This document shows positions 48,254-57,879 of a DNA stretch of 64,000 nt, piece after piece. Below the pieces are notes generated by a model. That model made no database searches, was not told the origin of the DNA, and saw only the letters and a program-made list of their open reading frames with translations. The stretch comes from Gynuella sp. (GTDB lineage Bacteria > Pseudomonadota > Gammaproteobacteria > Pseudomonadales > Natronospirillaceae), in NCBI GenBank assembly GCA_028282465.1, contig JANQHX010000015.1:1-64000 (forward strand), read 5' to 3'. The position numbers and the translations under genes were made by a program. Each line of letters opens with the position of its first letter. Position 1 is the first letter of the stretch.

Positions 48254-49381
48254 CTATGCCAAAAGGTTCTCTAGAATTCGGTAATAGATGCCAGTTAACT
48301 TATCTAAGTCATCGGCCTTCACGCATTCATCAATCTGGTGAATGGTTTTATTGACTGGGCCTAATTCCAAAACTTGAGCACCAGTTGGTGCAATAAATCT
48401 CCCATCGGAGGTACCACCAGCAGTGGATAATTCAGTATCAAGACCTACTTCCTCTTTAACTGCGTCCACCGCAGCAGCAACCAAAGCACCTTTATCAGTC
48501 AAGAAAGGCAACCCTTTCACTTCAAAACTCAAATCGTAATTTAAATCATGGCGATCTAAGATTGCTCTGGTTCTTTTCTGTAATCCTTCTGGTGAAGATT
48601 CAGTTGAAAACCTAAAACTAAACATTATTTTTAATTCGCCAGGGATAACGTTTGTGGCACCGGTACCACCGTTAATATTTGAGATTTGAAAACTGGTTGC
48701 TGGAAAAAAGTCATTACCTTCATCCCAAAGTTCCGTGCTTAAATCGGCAATAGCAGGGGCCACTAAATGCACAGGGTTTTTCGCCAAGTGTGGATAAGCC
48801 ACATGACCTTGAACACCTTTAATGGTTAAGTAACCCAACATTGAACCGCGCCTGCCGTTTTTAATAGTGTCACCCACTTTGGCTGTGCTGGAAGGCTCAC
48901 CAACCAAGGCCCAATCTATTTTTTCATTTCTGGCTTCTAATGTTTCAACCACTTTAACCGTGCCATAGTAAGCATCGCCCTCTTCATCACTGGTAATGAG
49001 ATAGCCTATTGAGCCTTTATGATTTGGGTAGTCTTGGATAAATTTTTCAGTAGCGACCACCATTGCAGCTAGGCTTCCTTTCATATCTGCAGCTCCGCGG
49101 CCATAAAGCATTCCATCACGGATTTCTGGTTTAAATGGGTCTGAACTCCAAGCACTCAAATCCCCAGTGGGCACAACATCTGTGTGACCAGCAAACACCA
49201 GTAGAGGGGCATCATTTCCTTTTCGAGACCATAGATTGGTGACATCTTCAAACTGCATCACTTCATTATTAAAACCGATTTTTTCTAATCGATCAGACAT
49301 TAACTGCTGACAGCCTTTGTCTTCAGGAGTTACGGAATCTCTGGAAATAAGATCCATTGCCAATTTCAGTGTTTCAGTCAT
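48254..49381 (-). CDS. dapE: Succinyl-diaminopimelate desuccinylase
   Basis: About 375 residues, an M20 di-zinc amidohydrolase making LL-diaminopimelate for lysine and peptidoglycan. Visible features are [47 protein letters not shown] and [12 protein letters not shown] chose the ATG at 49381 (MTETLKLA) rather than one seven codons upstream because it matches the family start. Divergent from rlmA. Confidence 0.95.
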   Translation of the reverse strand: MTETLKLAMDLISRDSVTPEDKGCQQLMSDRLEKIGFNNEVMQFEDVTNLWSRKGNDAPLLVFAGHTDVVPTGDLSAWSSDPFKPEIRDGMLYGRGAADMKGSLAAMVVATEKFIQDYPNHKGSIGYLITSDEEGDAYYGTVKVVETLEARNEKIDWALVGEPSSTAKVGDTIKNGRRGSMLGYLTIKGVQGHVAYPHLAKNPVHLVAPAIADLSTELWDEGNDFFPATSFQISNINGGTGATNVIPGELKIMFSFRFSTESSPEGLQKRTRAILDRHDLNYDLSFEVKGLPFLTDKGALVAAAVDAVKEEVGLDTELSTAGGTSDGRFIAPTGAQVLELGPVNKTIHQIDECVKADDLDKLTGIYYRILENLLA

Positions 49382-49449
49382 GTTACCTATCCAAATTTTC
49401 AAGGCCGCTTATAATACTCACCCATATCATAATGTACATTTTTCTATTC

Positions 49450-50292
49450 ATGACCTTTCCAGTAATTTGCCCTGTTTGTCAGTTTGAACTGAACCCTTGC
49501 TCTACCACAGATCAAAAAACATGGAAGTGCGCCAATAACCATAGCTTTGATGTGTCTAAACAAGGCTATTTAAACTTGTTGCTGGCTAACCAGAAAAATT
49601 CTTCTAACCCTGGTGATGATTTAAAGATGGTAAAAGCTCGGGAAATCTTCTTGGAAAGAGCGAGATACTTGCCACTTTTAGAGCGCATTTCCAGCGTGCT
49701 AAACCAAAGAATAAATACTGAAAACCCTAGTTGGGCTGATTTGGGTTGTGGCGAAGGTTGGTACACTCGGAATTTAAAAGACAGGTTAGACTTTACATCG
49801 ACAACCATAGGGTTAGACATTTCGAAACCTGCGATAACCAGTGCAGCACGTCAAAGTAAATCCATTCATTGGCAAATCGCCAGTGCAGCTAACCCACCGA
49901 TTTCAAACACGAGTCTGGATTTTGCGATAAGTCTCTTCACTCCTCTGTTTGGAGAATCCACTCAAAGGATTTTAAAAGAGTCAGGTCTATTTTTAGTTGC
50001 TGGCACTGGAGCTAATCATTTAATCGAGATGAGAGAATTGATTTACGATGAAGTCAATCGAGTCTCGTTTACGGCCAATAAGTCATTGCGACAGTATTTT
50101 GATCCTATTGAAATTCAAGAGCTAGAGTTCAGCTGGGTCATAGAATCAGAGGCAGAAGCCTTGGAATTGCTGACAATGACCCCGCACGCTTGGCGCACTT
50201 CACCTGACAAACACTCTCGTGTACATTCGCTCAAAGACAAATCCATTCAAGCACATTTTGTTATTGAGCTATGGCAATCAAAACTAAATTGA
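49450..50292 (+). CDS. rlmA: 23S rRNA (guanine-N1) methyltransferase RlmA
   Basis: About 280 residues. The N-terminal zinc finger is CPVCQFELNP followed by CANNHSFD, and the SAM-binding fold has ADLGCGEGWYTRNL. RlmA methylates G745 of 23S rRNA. The start at 49450 (MTFPVICPVC) places the zinc finger at the normal distance and avoids overlap with divergent dapE. The 3' end overlaps the next small gene by 22 bases. Confidence 0.9.
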   Translation: MTFPVICPVCQFELNPCSTTDQKTWKCANNHSFDVSKQGYLNLLLANQKNSSNPGDDLKMVKAREIFLERARYLPLLERISSVLNQRINTENPSWADLGCGEGWYTRNLKDRLDFTSTTIGLDISKPAITSAARQSKSIHWQIASAANPPISNTSLDFAISLFTPLFGESTQRILKESGLFLVAGTGANHLIEMRELIYDEVNRVSFTANKSLRQYFDPIEIQELEFSWVIESEAEALELLTMTPHAWRTSPDKHSRVHSLKDKSIQAHFVIELWQSKLN

Positions 50293-50576
50293 GATCATGG
50301 ATATCAGAACAAGCGAACGATCCAGCAAAAAAAATCGCAAGATTTACTCGAGGTGGTTTTGTTTTTACCTTCGGAACATTGATCGTCATTTATGCTGAAT
50401 CAAACCTTTATCCATCACTCAAACAAGAGCTCACTGCTCTTTTTGGTATGGCTCTAGTTTGTATTGGCTTGTTACTCGCTTTGTCTGGATACTTAGGTCT
50501 GAGTGTTTTCAAAATACTGGATCATATGATTTCAAAACAATCACCAAAGGAACCCTTGGATGACGATACCTTCTGA
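50271..50576 (+). CDS. Small two-helix membrane protein of unknown function
   Basis: 101 residues with two hydrophobic helices (about 28-45 and 57-80) flanked by basic residues at the N-terminus and acidic ones at the C-terminus. No family recognised. It overlaps both rlmA upstream (22 bases) and the next gene downstream (17 bases), indicating tight co-translation. Its ATG lies inside the end of rlmA. Confidence 0.65.
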   Translation: MAIKTKLRSWISEQANDPAKKIARFTRGGFVFTFGTLIVIYAESNLYPSLKQELTALFGMALVCIGLLLALSGYLGLSVFKILDHMISKQSPKEPLDDDTF

Positions 50577-50934
50577 TATTGAGGTTTATATTAAGTCTGC
50601 GTCAAAAACAGATATTACAAATTGGTTATCAGATAGATTCAGTCGCTTCAGTGAGACCAAAAGCAACAAAAGAATGGTTGTTGGTGTAGTGCCCTACCAA
50701 GATTTAGAACTCAACATTACGGTACTGGAGAATGTTGTACCGGGGTTTTCTAGCCTTTGGGTCAATTCATCTGCTTCACCCTGGAAAAGCGATCAAGAAC
50801 TTGCAAGAGATGTATTTAAAGACACAAAACTAGAAGTCAGGTGCACTGCTGGTAGTTGGGAAAATGAACAAGATCCAGATTTATGGTGGTGTATTTCTGA
50901 AAATGGTGAACAAGAAATTATTTGGAAGACATAA
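50560..50934 (+). CDS. Hypothetical cytoplasmic protein
   Basis: 124 residues, soluble, no signal peptide; the C-terminal half is tryptophan-rich (SSLWVNSSASPWKSD, ENEQDPDLWWCISENG). I do not recognise a family. It starts inside the preceding membrane-protein gene and is followed at once by a bidirectional terminator, so it closes the rlmA operon. Confidence 0.65.
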   Translation: MTIPSDIEVYIKSASKTDITNWLSDRFSRFSETKSNKRMVVGVVPYQDLELNITVLENVVPGFSSLWVNSSASPWKSDQELARDVFKDTKLEVRCTAGSWENEQDPDLWWCISENGEQEIIWKT

Positions 50935-50935
50935 A

Positions 50936-50956
50936 AAAAGCCGCAATGCGGCTTTT
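50936..50956. terminator. Bidirectional terminator
   Basis: AAAAGCCGC, a three-base loop and GCGGCTTTT form a perfect stem between two convergent genes, with A and T runs on both sides so that it works in both directions. Confidence 0.9.
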
Positions 50957-50961
50957 GAAAT

Positions 50962-51423
50962 TTAGCCCTGTCGAACAACGCTGACATCTTCAGCCTGTAA
51001 TCCTTTCGAGCTTTCAACCACTCCAAAAAGAACTTTTTGACCTTCTTGCAATGATCGATGTCCTCGGCCACGAATTGATCGAAAATGCACGAAAACGTCA
51101 TCGCCATTGCCTCTGGTGATAAAACCAAAACCCTTACTGACGTTGAACCACTTAACTGTGCCTTCCTCCCGGTTATCTTCTTCATTGGCTAGATTCACAA
51201 ATTGAGACAAAATCAAACCGACCAACGAAGCTGTGAACACAGACAGAACCGCTACCCCGTATAGGCTATAGCTTTGCTCTTCACCCATGGCGACTAAAGC
51301 TTCAGATACAACTGGATAACTGTCTCCAGAGAATATTTTTGCCAACGCCATGAAAATGATAGGGGCTGGCAATGCTACGATCAGCCCGATACCACAACTA
51401 ACTAAAAATGACTTAATTTTCAT
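50962..51423 (-). CDS. Membrane-anchored cold-shock-domain protein
   Basis: 153 residues: two hydrophobic helices (about 5-30 and 52-76), a short linker, and a C-terminal cold-shock domain starting with [17 protein letters not shown] (RNP1) and [10 protein letters not shown] (RNP2), about residues 87-150. The domain should bind single-stranded nucleic acid on the cytoplasmic side. Free cold-shock proteins are about 70 residues; this one is tethered to the inner membrane. Monocistronic, ending at a shared terminator. Confidence 0.85.
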   Translation of the reverse strand: MKIKSFLVSCGIGLIVALPAPIIFMALAKIFSGDSYPVVSEALVAMGEEQSYSLYGVAVLSVFTASLVGLILSQFVNLANEEDNREEGTVKWFNVSKGFGFITRGNGDDVFVHFRSIRGRGHRSLQEGQKVLFGVVESSKGLQAEDVSVVRQG

Positions 51424-51605
51424 AAAAGCAGAATTACCTTTTACACTTGAATACTACGGAAACCAATGCTTGGGTATCCGGGCTCCTTGCTTATCTGGTG
51501 TATAACATCCTTAAATTCCCAAAAGCCCGCAAAAGTTTTAACAAGCAGGTAACATAATGCCAAAATTAGCGCAGATTGCAAAAAACGTTAGATGGAGTCA
51601 CAAAA

Positions 51606-51821
51606 ATGTCGGAAGACTTTGTAAAAAATGCACTTGAAGAACTTGAAACAAAAATTGCGTTTCATGAGGACACCCTTGATGCACTAAATGAAACTCTGAT
51701 CTCTCAGCAGCTAGAGCTTAAGCAAGTACGGGCTCTTTTAGACACCCTAATTCTGGAGTTCAGAAACCTCCAAAAAACCGATGAGCCAGCGGTCATAGAC
51801 CAAAAACCCCCTCACTATTAA
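51606..51821 (+). CDS. slyX: SlyX family protein
   Basis: 71 residues, a single short coiled coil with the family segment LEELETKIAFHEDTLDALNETLISQQ; the basic C-terminal PPHY of SlyX is present. I used the ATG at 51606 (TGGAGT upstream) rather than a TTG ten codons earlier. Function of SlyX is not settled. Single gene. Confidence 0.85.
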   Translation: MSEDFVKNALEELETKIAFHEDTLDALNETLISQQLELKQVRALLDTLILEFRNLQKTDEPAVIDQKPPHY

Positions 51822-51911
51822 CCCGCTAAGCGCTTTTCTGAAGCACAAAATCATAAAAGAAGTTATTCTGCATTTCCTTGCAGTCGTTAATTTCAATGGA
51901 AGAGATTGTTC

Positions 51912-54386
51912 ATGACTCAGCTAACTGACTTAATTTTTGAACTTTCAAGAAAACTTCTATACGCATGGGTAAGAGTTGAAAAGCTTCAATTACCAGATTT
52001 ACAGCATCAGATTGACCCAAATAAGCCAGTTATTTATGTACTGGAGCATCGTTCTCTTGCGGACGTGCTAGTCGCTGACAGCGAAACACTTCAAAAAAAC
52101 CTCCCTCGGCTTAAAAAGCCATTATTTATTCCATCTCTTGAAGACAGTCGATCGGTATTCTCATTACAGTTTAAGCCACTGTTTAAACGCTCGGTGCCAG
52201 GCATTGCACCTAAATTGGTAGCCTTGATTAAATACCTTGAAGAAAATCAAGAGATGGATGTACAGCTTGTACCAGTTTGTATGCTATGGGGTAGAGGCCC
52301 TAAAAAGCAGGGTTCAATTCTTAAAAGTCTATTCACAGACTCCTGGTTTGTTGCGGGTAGAATTCAAAAACTTCTCACTGTGATTTTCAACGGTCGAAAC
52401 ACCTATGTTGAATTTAGTGCACCTATCTCATTAAGAGAGCTAATGGCACAGGAAACATCCGCAGAGTTAGTGGCCAGAAAGGCAAGTCGAATCCTTAGGG
52501 TACATTTTCGGAGAACCCGAACCCGTGTTGTGGGACCCGATCTTTCCCACAGAAACACCATGCTGGATAGCATACTGAGATCTCCGCAGGTTAAAAAAGC
52601 CATTGAGCTACACACCGCTAGTAACACCATTACAAAGCAAGAAGCGGAAAAGGAAGCAAGAAAGCTCGCTGAAGAAATTGCCGCCAATATTTCATTTGCC
52701 AACGTCAGGCTCATGGACGCTCTACTCACTCGATTATGGAATAAAATTTATAACGGTGTTGAAGTTTCGAACATAGAATCTGTTAAAGAGCTGGCGAAGA
52801 ATCATGAAATTATCTATGCCCCTTGCCACCGAAGCCACATAGATTATTTGTTATTGTCTTACAGTCTTTATTATCACGGCCTGAACATCCCGCACATTGC
52901 TGCCGGTATTAATCTAAACATGCCTATTGTGGGTCCTATACTTCGTCGCGGTGGCGCTTTTTTTATGCGCAGAACATTCAAGGGGAACAAGCTTTACGCC
53001 ACAGTATTCAATGAATACATACATCAGGTATTCACCCAAGGATACCCCGTGGAATATTTCGTAGAAGGTGGTAGATCTAGAACCGGAAGGACGCTTCACC
53101 CCAAAGCAGGCATGCTCGCCATGACCATGAAAAGCTTTTTAAGAGATCATTCTCGAGCGATCGCAATCATCCCTGTGTACATAGGTTACGAAAAAGTTTT
53201 TGAAGAGCGAGCGTATTTAAAAGAGTTGAATGGAGCGAAAAAGGAAAAAGAGAACCTTGTTGGCCTAATAAAAACTGTACGCAGCCTTAGAAATTTTGGA
53301 AAAGTATATCTTAACTTTGGAGAGGCTATTATTCTCCAAGACTTTTTAGACCAACATCAATCCACTTGGAAATCCGAACCTCCTTATGAAGATTTCCGCC
53401 CGCCCTGGTTAGTGTCTGTAGTGGATAAGCTTTCTATTGAACTAGTCACCAGAATTAACTCAGCGGTTGCCCTTAACCCAGTTAACTTAGTGGCACTGAC
53501 ATTGTTAGCAGCCCCGAAACAGGCCTTGGATCATGAAACGCTAGAGGGTCAGCTAGAGTTTTATGCCAACCTTGTAAAATTTCATGATCAGAACCAAAAA
53601 GTGACATTGCCACAAGGTAACACGCAACAATGGATCAAATATGTTGTCGAACGTAACTTACTAATCATCCACAAGCAAAACCAACTTAGTAATCTTTATA
53701 GCCTAAAGCCTGACAAGGCCGTTTTATTAACCTACTACAGAAATAATATTCTTCACCTGTTCGCTGTACCTTCGCTCATTGCCTGCTTATTCAGTAATCA
53801 CAACAAACTCAGGAAAAGCCAGGTGCAAGAACGATTTCGCAAGGTATACCCATATATTAAAGCTGAATTGTTTTTACCTTGGGACGAGGATTGCGCGAAC
53901 CGAATAGCAGAAAACTGGCTGGAGAAATTGATTGAACTTGGAGTGGTACACAGAAACAAAGGCGGTATCTGCTCAGCACCTAGCGCCGATAAACTTGAAA
54001 ATAGCAAACTGAAACTGTTGGCTCAAGCTATTATGCCGACGTTAGAAAGGTACTATCTAACCATTTCTATATTGCTGAAAACAGGTAATGGTAAGTGTTC
54101 GTCACAGGACTTAGAAAAACAGGCGCAGGAAATGGCAAAACGCCAGTCAATCTTAAATGGCTTAAATGCACCGGAATTTTTTGATAAAGCGCTGTTTAAA
54201 AAATTCATTCAACAGCTCAGAGATCAGGGAGTCATTGAATCCAATGAAAGCGGTAAAATCGTTTTTGATGACCGGCTATCTTCCGTGGCTGAGGACGCTT
54301 TGCTGGTTCTAAGAGACTCGGTAGTGCAAAGTATTGCTAGAGTCACAGGCCGACCGGTATTAATTACTGACTCGACAAAGCCTTAA
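51912..54386 (+). CDS. plsB: Glycerol-3-phosphate 1-O-acyltransferase
   Basis: About 824 residues, the membrane-associated enzyme that makes lysophosphatidate, the first step of phospholipid synthesis. The acyltransferase motif HRSHIDYLLLSYSLYYHGL near residue 302 contains HX4D, and FFMRRTF, YFVEGGRSRTGR and IPVYIGYEKV are motifs II-IV. The start at 51912 has GGAAGAGA upstream. The 3' end overlaps convergent rsmJ by 23 bases. Confidence 0.95.
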   Translation: MTQLTDLIFELSRKLLYAWVRVEKLQLPDLQHQIDPNKPVIYVLEHRSLADVLVADSETLQKNLPRLKKPLFIPSLEDSRSVFSLQFKPLFKRSVPGIAPKLVALIKYLEENQEMDVQLVPVCMLWGRGPKKQGSILKSLFTDSWFVAGRIQKLLTVIFNGRNTYVEFSAPISLRELMAQETSAELVARKASRILRVHFRRTRTRVVGPDLSHRNTMLDSILRSPQVKKAIELHTASNTITKQEAEKEARKLAEEIAANISFANVRLMDALLTRLWNKIYNGVEVSNIESVKELAKNHEIIYAPCHRSHIDYLLLSYSLYYHGLNIPHIAAGINLNMPIVGPILRRGGAFFMRRTFKGNKLYATVFNEYIHQVFTQGYPVEYFVEGGRSRTGRTLHPKAGMLAMTMKSFLRDHSRAIAIIPVYIGYEKVFEERAYLKELNGAKKEKENLVGLIKTVRSLRNFGKVYLNFGEAIILQDFLDQHQSTWKSEPPYEDFRPPWLVSVVDKLSIELVTRINSAVALNPVNLVALTLLAAPKQALDHETLEGQLEFYANLVKFHDQNQKVTLPQGNTQQWIKYVVERNLLIIHKQNQLSNLYSLKPDKAVLLTYYRNNILHLFAVPSLIACLFSNHNKLRKSQVQERFRKVYPYIKAELFLPWDEDCANRIAENWLEKLIELGVVHRNKGGICSAPSADKLENSKLKLLAQAIMPTLERYYLTISILLKTGNGKCSSQDLEKQAQEMAKRQSILNGLNAPEFFDKALFKKFIQQLRDQGVIESNESGKIVFDDRLSSVAEDALLVLRDSVVQSIARVTGRPVLITDSTKP

Positions 54387-55134
54387 TAACATAGACATCA
54401 AACCTACCGGACTTACCTTTAAATTCCATCGTAGGCTTTCGCTCATCAATAAACGGGGCTATTTTTGGGCGCTTCACCACGACTCTCGCAAGGGCTAACC
54501 CTATAGCCCAACGCAGGATGTCTTGATTATCCATGTCTTCTCCCACCAACCGATGAAACACTTGCATCTCTTTTTTTACTTGCGCAGATTTCTTACGCTC
54601 AGGGAACATTGGATCTAAAAAAATTACTTCCGGTGGCATTAACTCTAGGTTCTGCGCATCCCCTTCGAATAAGGTCATGCGTGCCGAGATTTCAGATAGC
54701 TCAGTTGATAGTTTTGCTCGATTTAAGCCATCTTCTAACAGCGCAAATACTATTGGGTTTCGTTCACACAGGGTCACTCTGCATCCGAGGGTTGCTAATA
54801 CAAATGCATCCCTACCTAATCCAGCCGTTGCATCTAGAACCGTTATCCCATCTTTTTTATTGATCCCCACGGCTTTGGAAATATCTTGACTCTTTCCACC
54901 ACCAAATCTGCGGCGATGGTCCGCGGCACCAGAAGAAAAGTCCACAATCAATGGATTACCTAATGAGGGATCTGTAGAAATTAGCTCCAGCCCTTGAAAT
55001 GAATAATTCAAAAAGAAATCAAAGTGATTATTGGGTTTCGAACAAACTTCTAGATTGAGTTTTTTAGATAATTGTTCTGCTTGCTTCGAGAATTCAGAAG
55101 AATAAAGAATTGCAACCCTGCTATTTTCAACCAT
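54364..55134 (-). CDS. rsmJ: 16S rRNA (guanine-N2) methyltransferase RsmJ
   Basis: 256 residues. The SAM fold shows VLDATAGLGRDAFVLATLGCRVTLCERNP and the catalytic IFLDPMFPERKKSAQVKKEMQVF, both typical of RsmJ, which methylates G1516 of 16S rRNA. Length is normal. Convergent with plsB; a small disordered protein gene precedes it on the same strand. Confidence 0.93.
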   Translation of the reverse strand: MVENSRVAILYSSEFSKQAEQLSKKLNLEVCSKPNNHFDFFLNYSFQGLELISTDPSLGNPLIVDFSSGAADHRRRFGGGKSQDISKAVGINKKDGITVLDATAGLGRDAFVLATLGCRVTLCERNPIVFALLEDGLNRAKLSTELSEISARMTLFEGDAQNLELMPPEVIFLDPMFPERKKSAQVKKEMQVFHRLVGEDMDNQDILRWAIGLALARVVVKRPKIAPFIDERKPTMEFKGKSGRFDVYVIKALSSQ

Positions 55135-55165
55135 ACCGGTAAACTTTTAATGTATTACCTGTAGT

Positions 55166-55498
55166 TTAAATATATAGGTCGACTCCTGCTAGTTGAGACC
55201 GCGGATTATTAGGACTGACATTTTCGACTTGCTGGTAAGCCTCTAACTCTCGCTGCCGAGGGTCTTGGGCACGTTCAAATCTGGCTTCACTTTGTTTTTC
55301 CAATGGTTCAACCGGAGGTAGAGTTGAAGATTGTTGTGCGTCACTTATTTGGGAGCTTTCAATAGACGCAGTTGGAGTATTGGTCTGTAGTCTATTGCTT
55401 TTTTGATCTTGAGAGCCCGACTCTGACTGATTATCTTTACGAGAAGCAGGCTGTTGCTGGGGCAAATAAATGGAAGAGCTAGCACCGGAAATTTGCAT
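55166..55498 (-). CDS. Small disordered protein ending in LAGVDLYI
   Basis: About 110 residues from the ATG in MQISGASSSIYLP (an upstream ATG adds ten). Nearly all is low-complexity, rich in Ser, Gln and Asn. Only the last 40 residues look ordered: RELEAYQQVENVSPNNPRS and the terminal LAGVDLYI. I have no family name or function for it. It lies between uppP and rsmJ, same strand. Confidence 0.6.
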   Translation of the reverse strand: MQISGASSSIYLPQQQPASRKDNQSESGSQDQKSNRLQTNTPTASIESSQISDAQQSSTLPPVEPLEKQSEARFERAQDPRQRELEAYQQVENVSPNNPRSQLAGVDLYI

Positions 55499-55548
55499 GG
55501 TGGGTTCCCTGAAGCAAGTGAAACTCACTTCAGGTTAGTAAAAATAAA

Positions 55549-56355
55549 TCAGGTTGCAAACCAAAGCACTAATAAAACCGTTCCTAGTAACAATCTGTAT
55601 ACAACGAAAGGCAAAAACCCTAACTTTTCAATTAACTTTAGGAAGTAGTGAATGCACAGATATGCGCTCACTGCAGATAAAAGAACACCAACAATTATCT
55701 CTAACCATGGGGCAGCAATACCAGCGTCTAGTAATTCTTGAGTCTTTTTACCGCCCGCTGCGAGAATCAGAGGAATAGACAGCAAAAAAGAGAATCTAGC
55801 CGCCGCTGTTCGAGTCAATCCTAAGAACAATGCTGCGGTCATGGTAATTCCTGATCTAGATGTACCAGGAATTAGCGCGAGCATTTGGGCCAATCCAATA
55901 AGCAGAGCTCTTTTCCAGCCGAGATTGTATTCATTAACCGTCATCTTGCTAAAGCGCTCGCTGAGCAAGAGCACCACACCGAACAATATAGTGGTCACTG
56001 CTATCACCAGAGAAGACCTTAAGTGCTCTTCAATAAAGTCATTGAACAGTAACCCAGCCAGACCTGCCGGAATAGTGGCAAAAATAACCAACCAAGCTAG
56101 AGTCGCTTGTTGTTTATCATGTTGTTGAAATGAAAGCTGCTTTCCCCAATTAGTCGCCAGCAACCAAACATCCTGCCTGAAGTAAATTAATACAGCCAGA
56201 AGTGAACCAACATGTACTGCGACATCAAATGCTAACCCTTGATCTGGCCAACCTAATACCTCAGAGGGAAGAATTAAGTGTGCTGAACTTGAAATGGGTA
56301 AAAATTCGGTTATTCCTTGAATAATCGCTAACGCAACAACATGAAACCATTCCAT
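55549..56355 (-). CDS. uppP: Undecaprenyl-diphosphatase (BacA family)
   Basis: 268 residues with about eight helices. Both catalytic motifs are present: QGITEFLPISSSAHLIL with Glu and Ser-rich loop near residues 14-30, and PGTSRSGIT near 163. It recycles undecaprenyl pyrophosphate for cell-wall synthesis. Single gene, 30 bases after tsaB start region on the same strand. Confidence 0.94.
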   Translation of the reverse strand: MEWFHVVALAIIQGITEFLPISSSAHLILPSEVLGWPDQGLAFDVAVHVGSLLAVLIYFRQDVWLLATNWGKQLSFQQHDKQQATLAWLVIFATIPAGLAGLLFNDFIEEHLRSSLVIAVTTILFGVVLLLSERFSKMTVNEYNLGWKRALLIGLAQMLALIPGTSRSGITMTAALFLGLTRTAAARFSFLLSIPLILAAGGKKTQELLDAGIAAPWLEIIVGVLLSAVSAYLCIHYFLKLIEKLGFLPFVVYRLLLGTVLLVLWFAT

Positions 56356-56385
56356 TGAATAAAATCCTTGTAAGAATCATTGATA

Positions 56386-57078
56386 TTAACTGCCTATGGC
56401 AGGTTTATTGTCCCAAGTAACTTTGTCTCTAATGTATATAGGAACTGCTTCAGCCGGGTTACATTGAGGTGGATTATTTATAGAAATAAACTCAATCATA
56501 TCTCTAGCTCTTACCTGCTGCATATCCACATTACCAACAGTCATTTTTCTGAATTCAGACGGCATATTAGATTGATATCTCCAGCCATTGCCATAGGTAA
56601 CGGCATCAGAAAACTCAGGTAACCATTTTAGTTTTTCTGGCTTTAAGACTTGTTCAGAGTTAACACTCTTAATTCGACCATCTTCATGAAACGCAACAGG
56701 GCCCCAGTAGACTTCGTCCATTCTTGCATCCATAGCAGGCAAACAATAATTAAATTGACTGCTTTTAAATGCTGAGTAAGCCAAAACTGACAGGGTGGAA
56801 ACGGGTATAAGGAGTTTATCCCAGCCGAACCCTAAACCCTGTGCGACGCTCGCTGCAATTCTAACCCCAGTGAATGAACCTGGGCCACGGCCAAAGGCAA
56901 TGGCTGAAAGCTCTTCACCTTTTACCCCGGCGGCTTCCAGCAAATTATGAATTTCACTAAGTAGCAACTTAGAATGTTGCTTTGGTAAATGCTGATGAAA
57001 TTCGATAATTTCATCAGAAATTGATACCGCTATGGAGCAAAACTCAGCTGAGGTATCTATCGCTAGTAGTTTACTCAT
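56386..57078 (-). CDS. tsaB: tRNA threonylcarbamoyladenosine synthesis protein TsaB
   Basis: 230 residues, ASKHA fold. The N-terminal LAIDTSAEFCSIAVS and the GRGPGSFTGVRIAASVAQGL motif are characteristic. TsaB works with TsaD and TsaE to form t6A37 on ANN-decoding tRNAs. Length is normal. It is read in the same direction as uppP, 30 bases upstream of it. Confidence 0.94.
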   Translation of the reverse strand: MSKLLAIDTSAEFCSIAVSISDEIIEFHQHLPKQHSKLLLSEIHNLLEAAGVKGEELSAIAFGRGPGSFTGVRIAASVAQGLGFGWDKLLIPVSTLSVLAYSAFKSSQFNYCLPAMDARMDEVYWGPVAFHEDGRIKSVNSEQVLKPEKLKWLPEFSDAVTYGNGWRYQSNMPSEFRKMTVGNVDMQQVRARDMIEFISINNPPQCNPAEAVPIYIRDKVTWDNKPAIGS

Positions 57079-57122
57079 ACTTATCAGCTAACAATAAATG
57101 GGCGCGGGAATATATCATACAG

Positions 57123-57152
57123 GCGAAAAAAAAGCCCTCAAATGAGAGCTTT
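57123..57152 (-). terminator. Terminator after the histone-like gene
   Basis: On the minus strand AAAGCTCTC, an ATTT loop and GAGGGCTTT form a nearly perfect stem followed by a run of eight T, 22 bases after the stop. Confidence 0.88.
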
Positions 57153-57174
57153 CTTAAATAACTAAGAAGAAGTC

Positions 57175-57879
57175 TTATTTTGCAGCAGCAGGTTTACGAC
57201 CTGGCTTACGACCACGGGTCGACTTCTTAGCTGGACCTTTTTCTAAGGCTTTAATCTTAACTGATGCTTTTTTAGCAGTAGCTTTTTCCTTTGTGGCTTG
57301 CTTCTTGGCAAAAGCTTTTGCTTTGGCAGCGTCTGATTTCTTACGCTTAGCAGCCCATTTTGCTGAGAATGCAGCAACTGCCTTCGCCAAATCCGCCTCG
57401 GCTTTAGAAGCTAGTGCAGCAGCATATTCAGCAGCTTTTGTTGCATTAGCCATTTCGTCTGCTTTCAATTTGGCATTGATTTCAGCAACTTTATGAGAAA
57501 CTTTAGCTGCTTTTAACGCTTCTTTAAGTGTTTTGATTTTGACATTAACTTTAGCAACACCTGCTTTCGCTGAAGCTGATGCTTTTTTTGCAGCTGCAGT
57601 TTTAGTTTTAGCAGCCTTTGTTGCTGCCACGGCTGCTTTCTTCTTCGCAGCAACTAATGATTTAGTTTCTTTCGCAACTGCTGCTTCAGCTTTAACAACT
57701 GCTGCAACTGCTTTTTTAAGTGAAGCATCATCAGTGGATACAGGAGCAGCTGGTTTACGACCACGTTTGGCCGCTGGAGCTGCTTTTTTAACTACACGTT
57801 TAGAGCCTGGCTTGGGACCACGTTTAGCACCTGGTTTTGGGCCACGCTTAGCTGGCACTTTACGTTTTGCTGCTGGCAT
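57175..57879 (-). CDS. Ala/Lys-rich histone H1-like DNA-binding protein
   Basis: 234 residues made almost entirely of Ala, Lys, Val and Glu. The N-terminus has tandem RGPKPG repeats (residues about 12-28) and KRGRKPAAP; the C-terminus has RGRKPGRKPAAAK. These AT-hook-like and KPAA-type repeats resemble AlgP/AlgR3-type histone-like proteins and are expected to bind DNA non-specifically. The middle part is a long helical AKK-rich segment. Function is inferred from composition. Preceded by an AT-rich promoter region with long A- and T-runs and followed by a terminator. Confidence 0.85.
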   Translation of the reverse strand: MPAAKRKVPAKRGPKPGAKRGPKPGSKRVVKKAAPAAKRGRKPAAPVSTDDASLKKAVAAVVKAEAAVAKETKSLVAAKKKAAVAATKAAKTKTAAAKKASASAKAGVAKVNVKIKTLKEALKAAKVSHKVAEINAKLKADEMANATKAAEYAAALASKAEADLAKAVAAFSAKWAAKRKKSDAAKAKAFAKKQATKEKATAKKASVKIKALEKGPAKKSTRGRKPGRKPAAAK

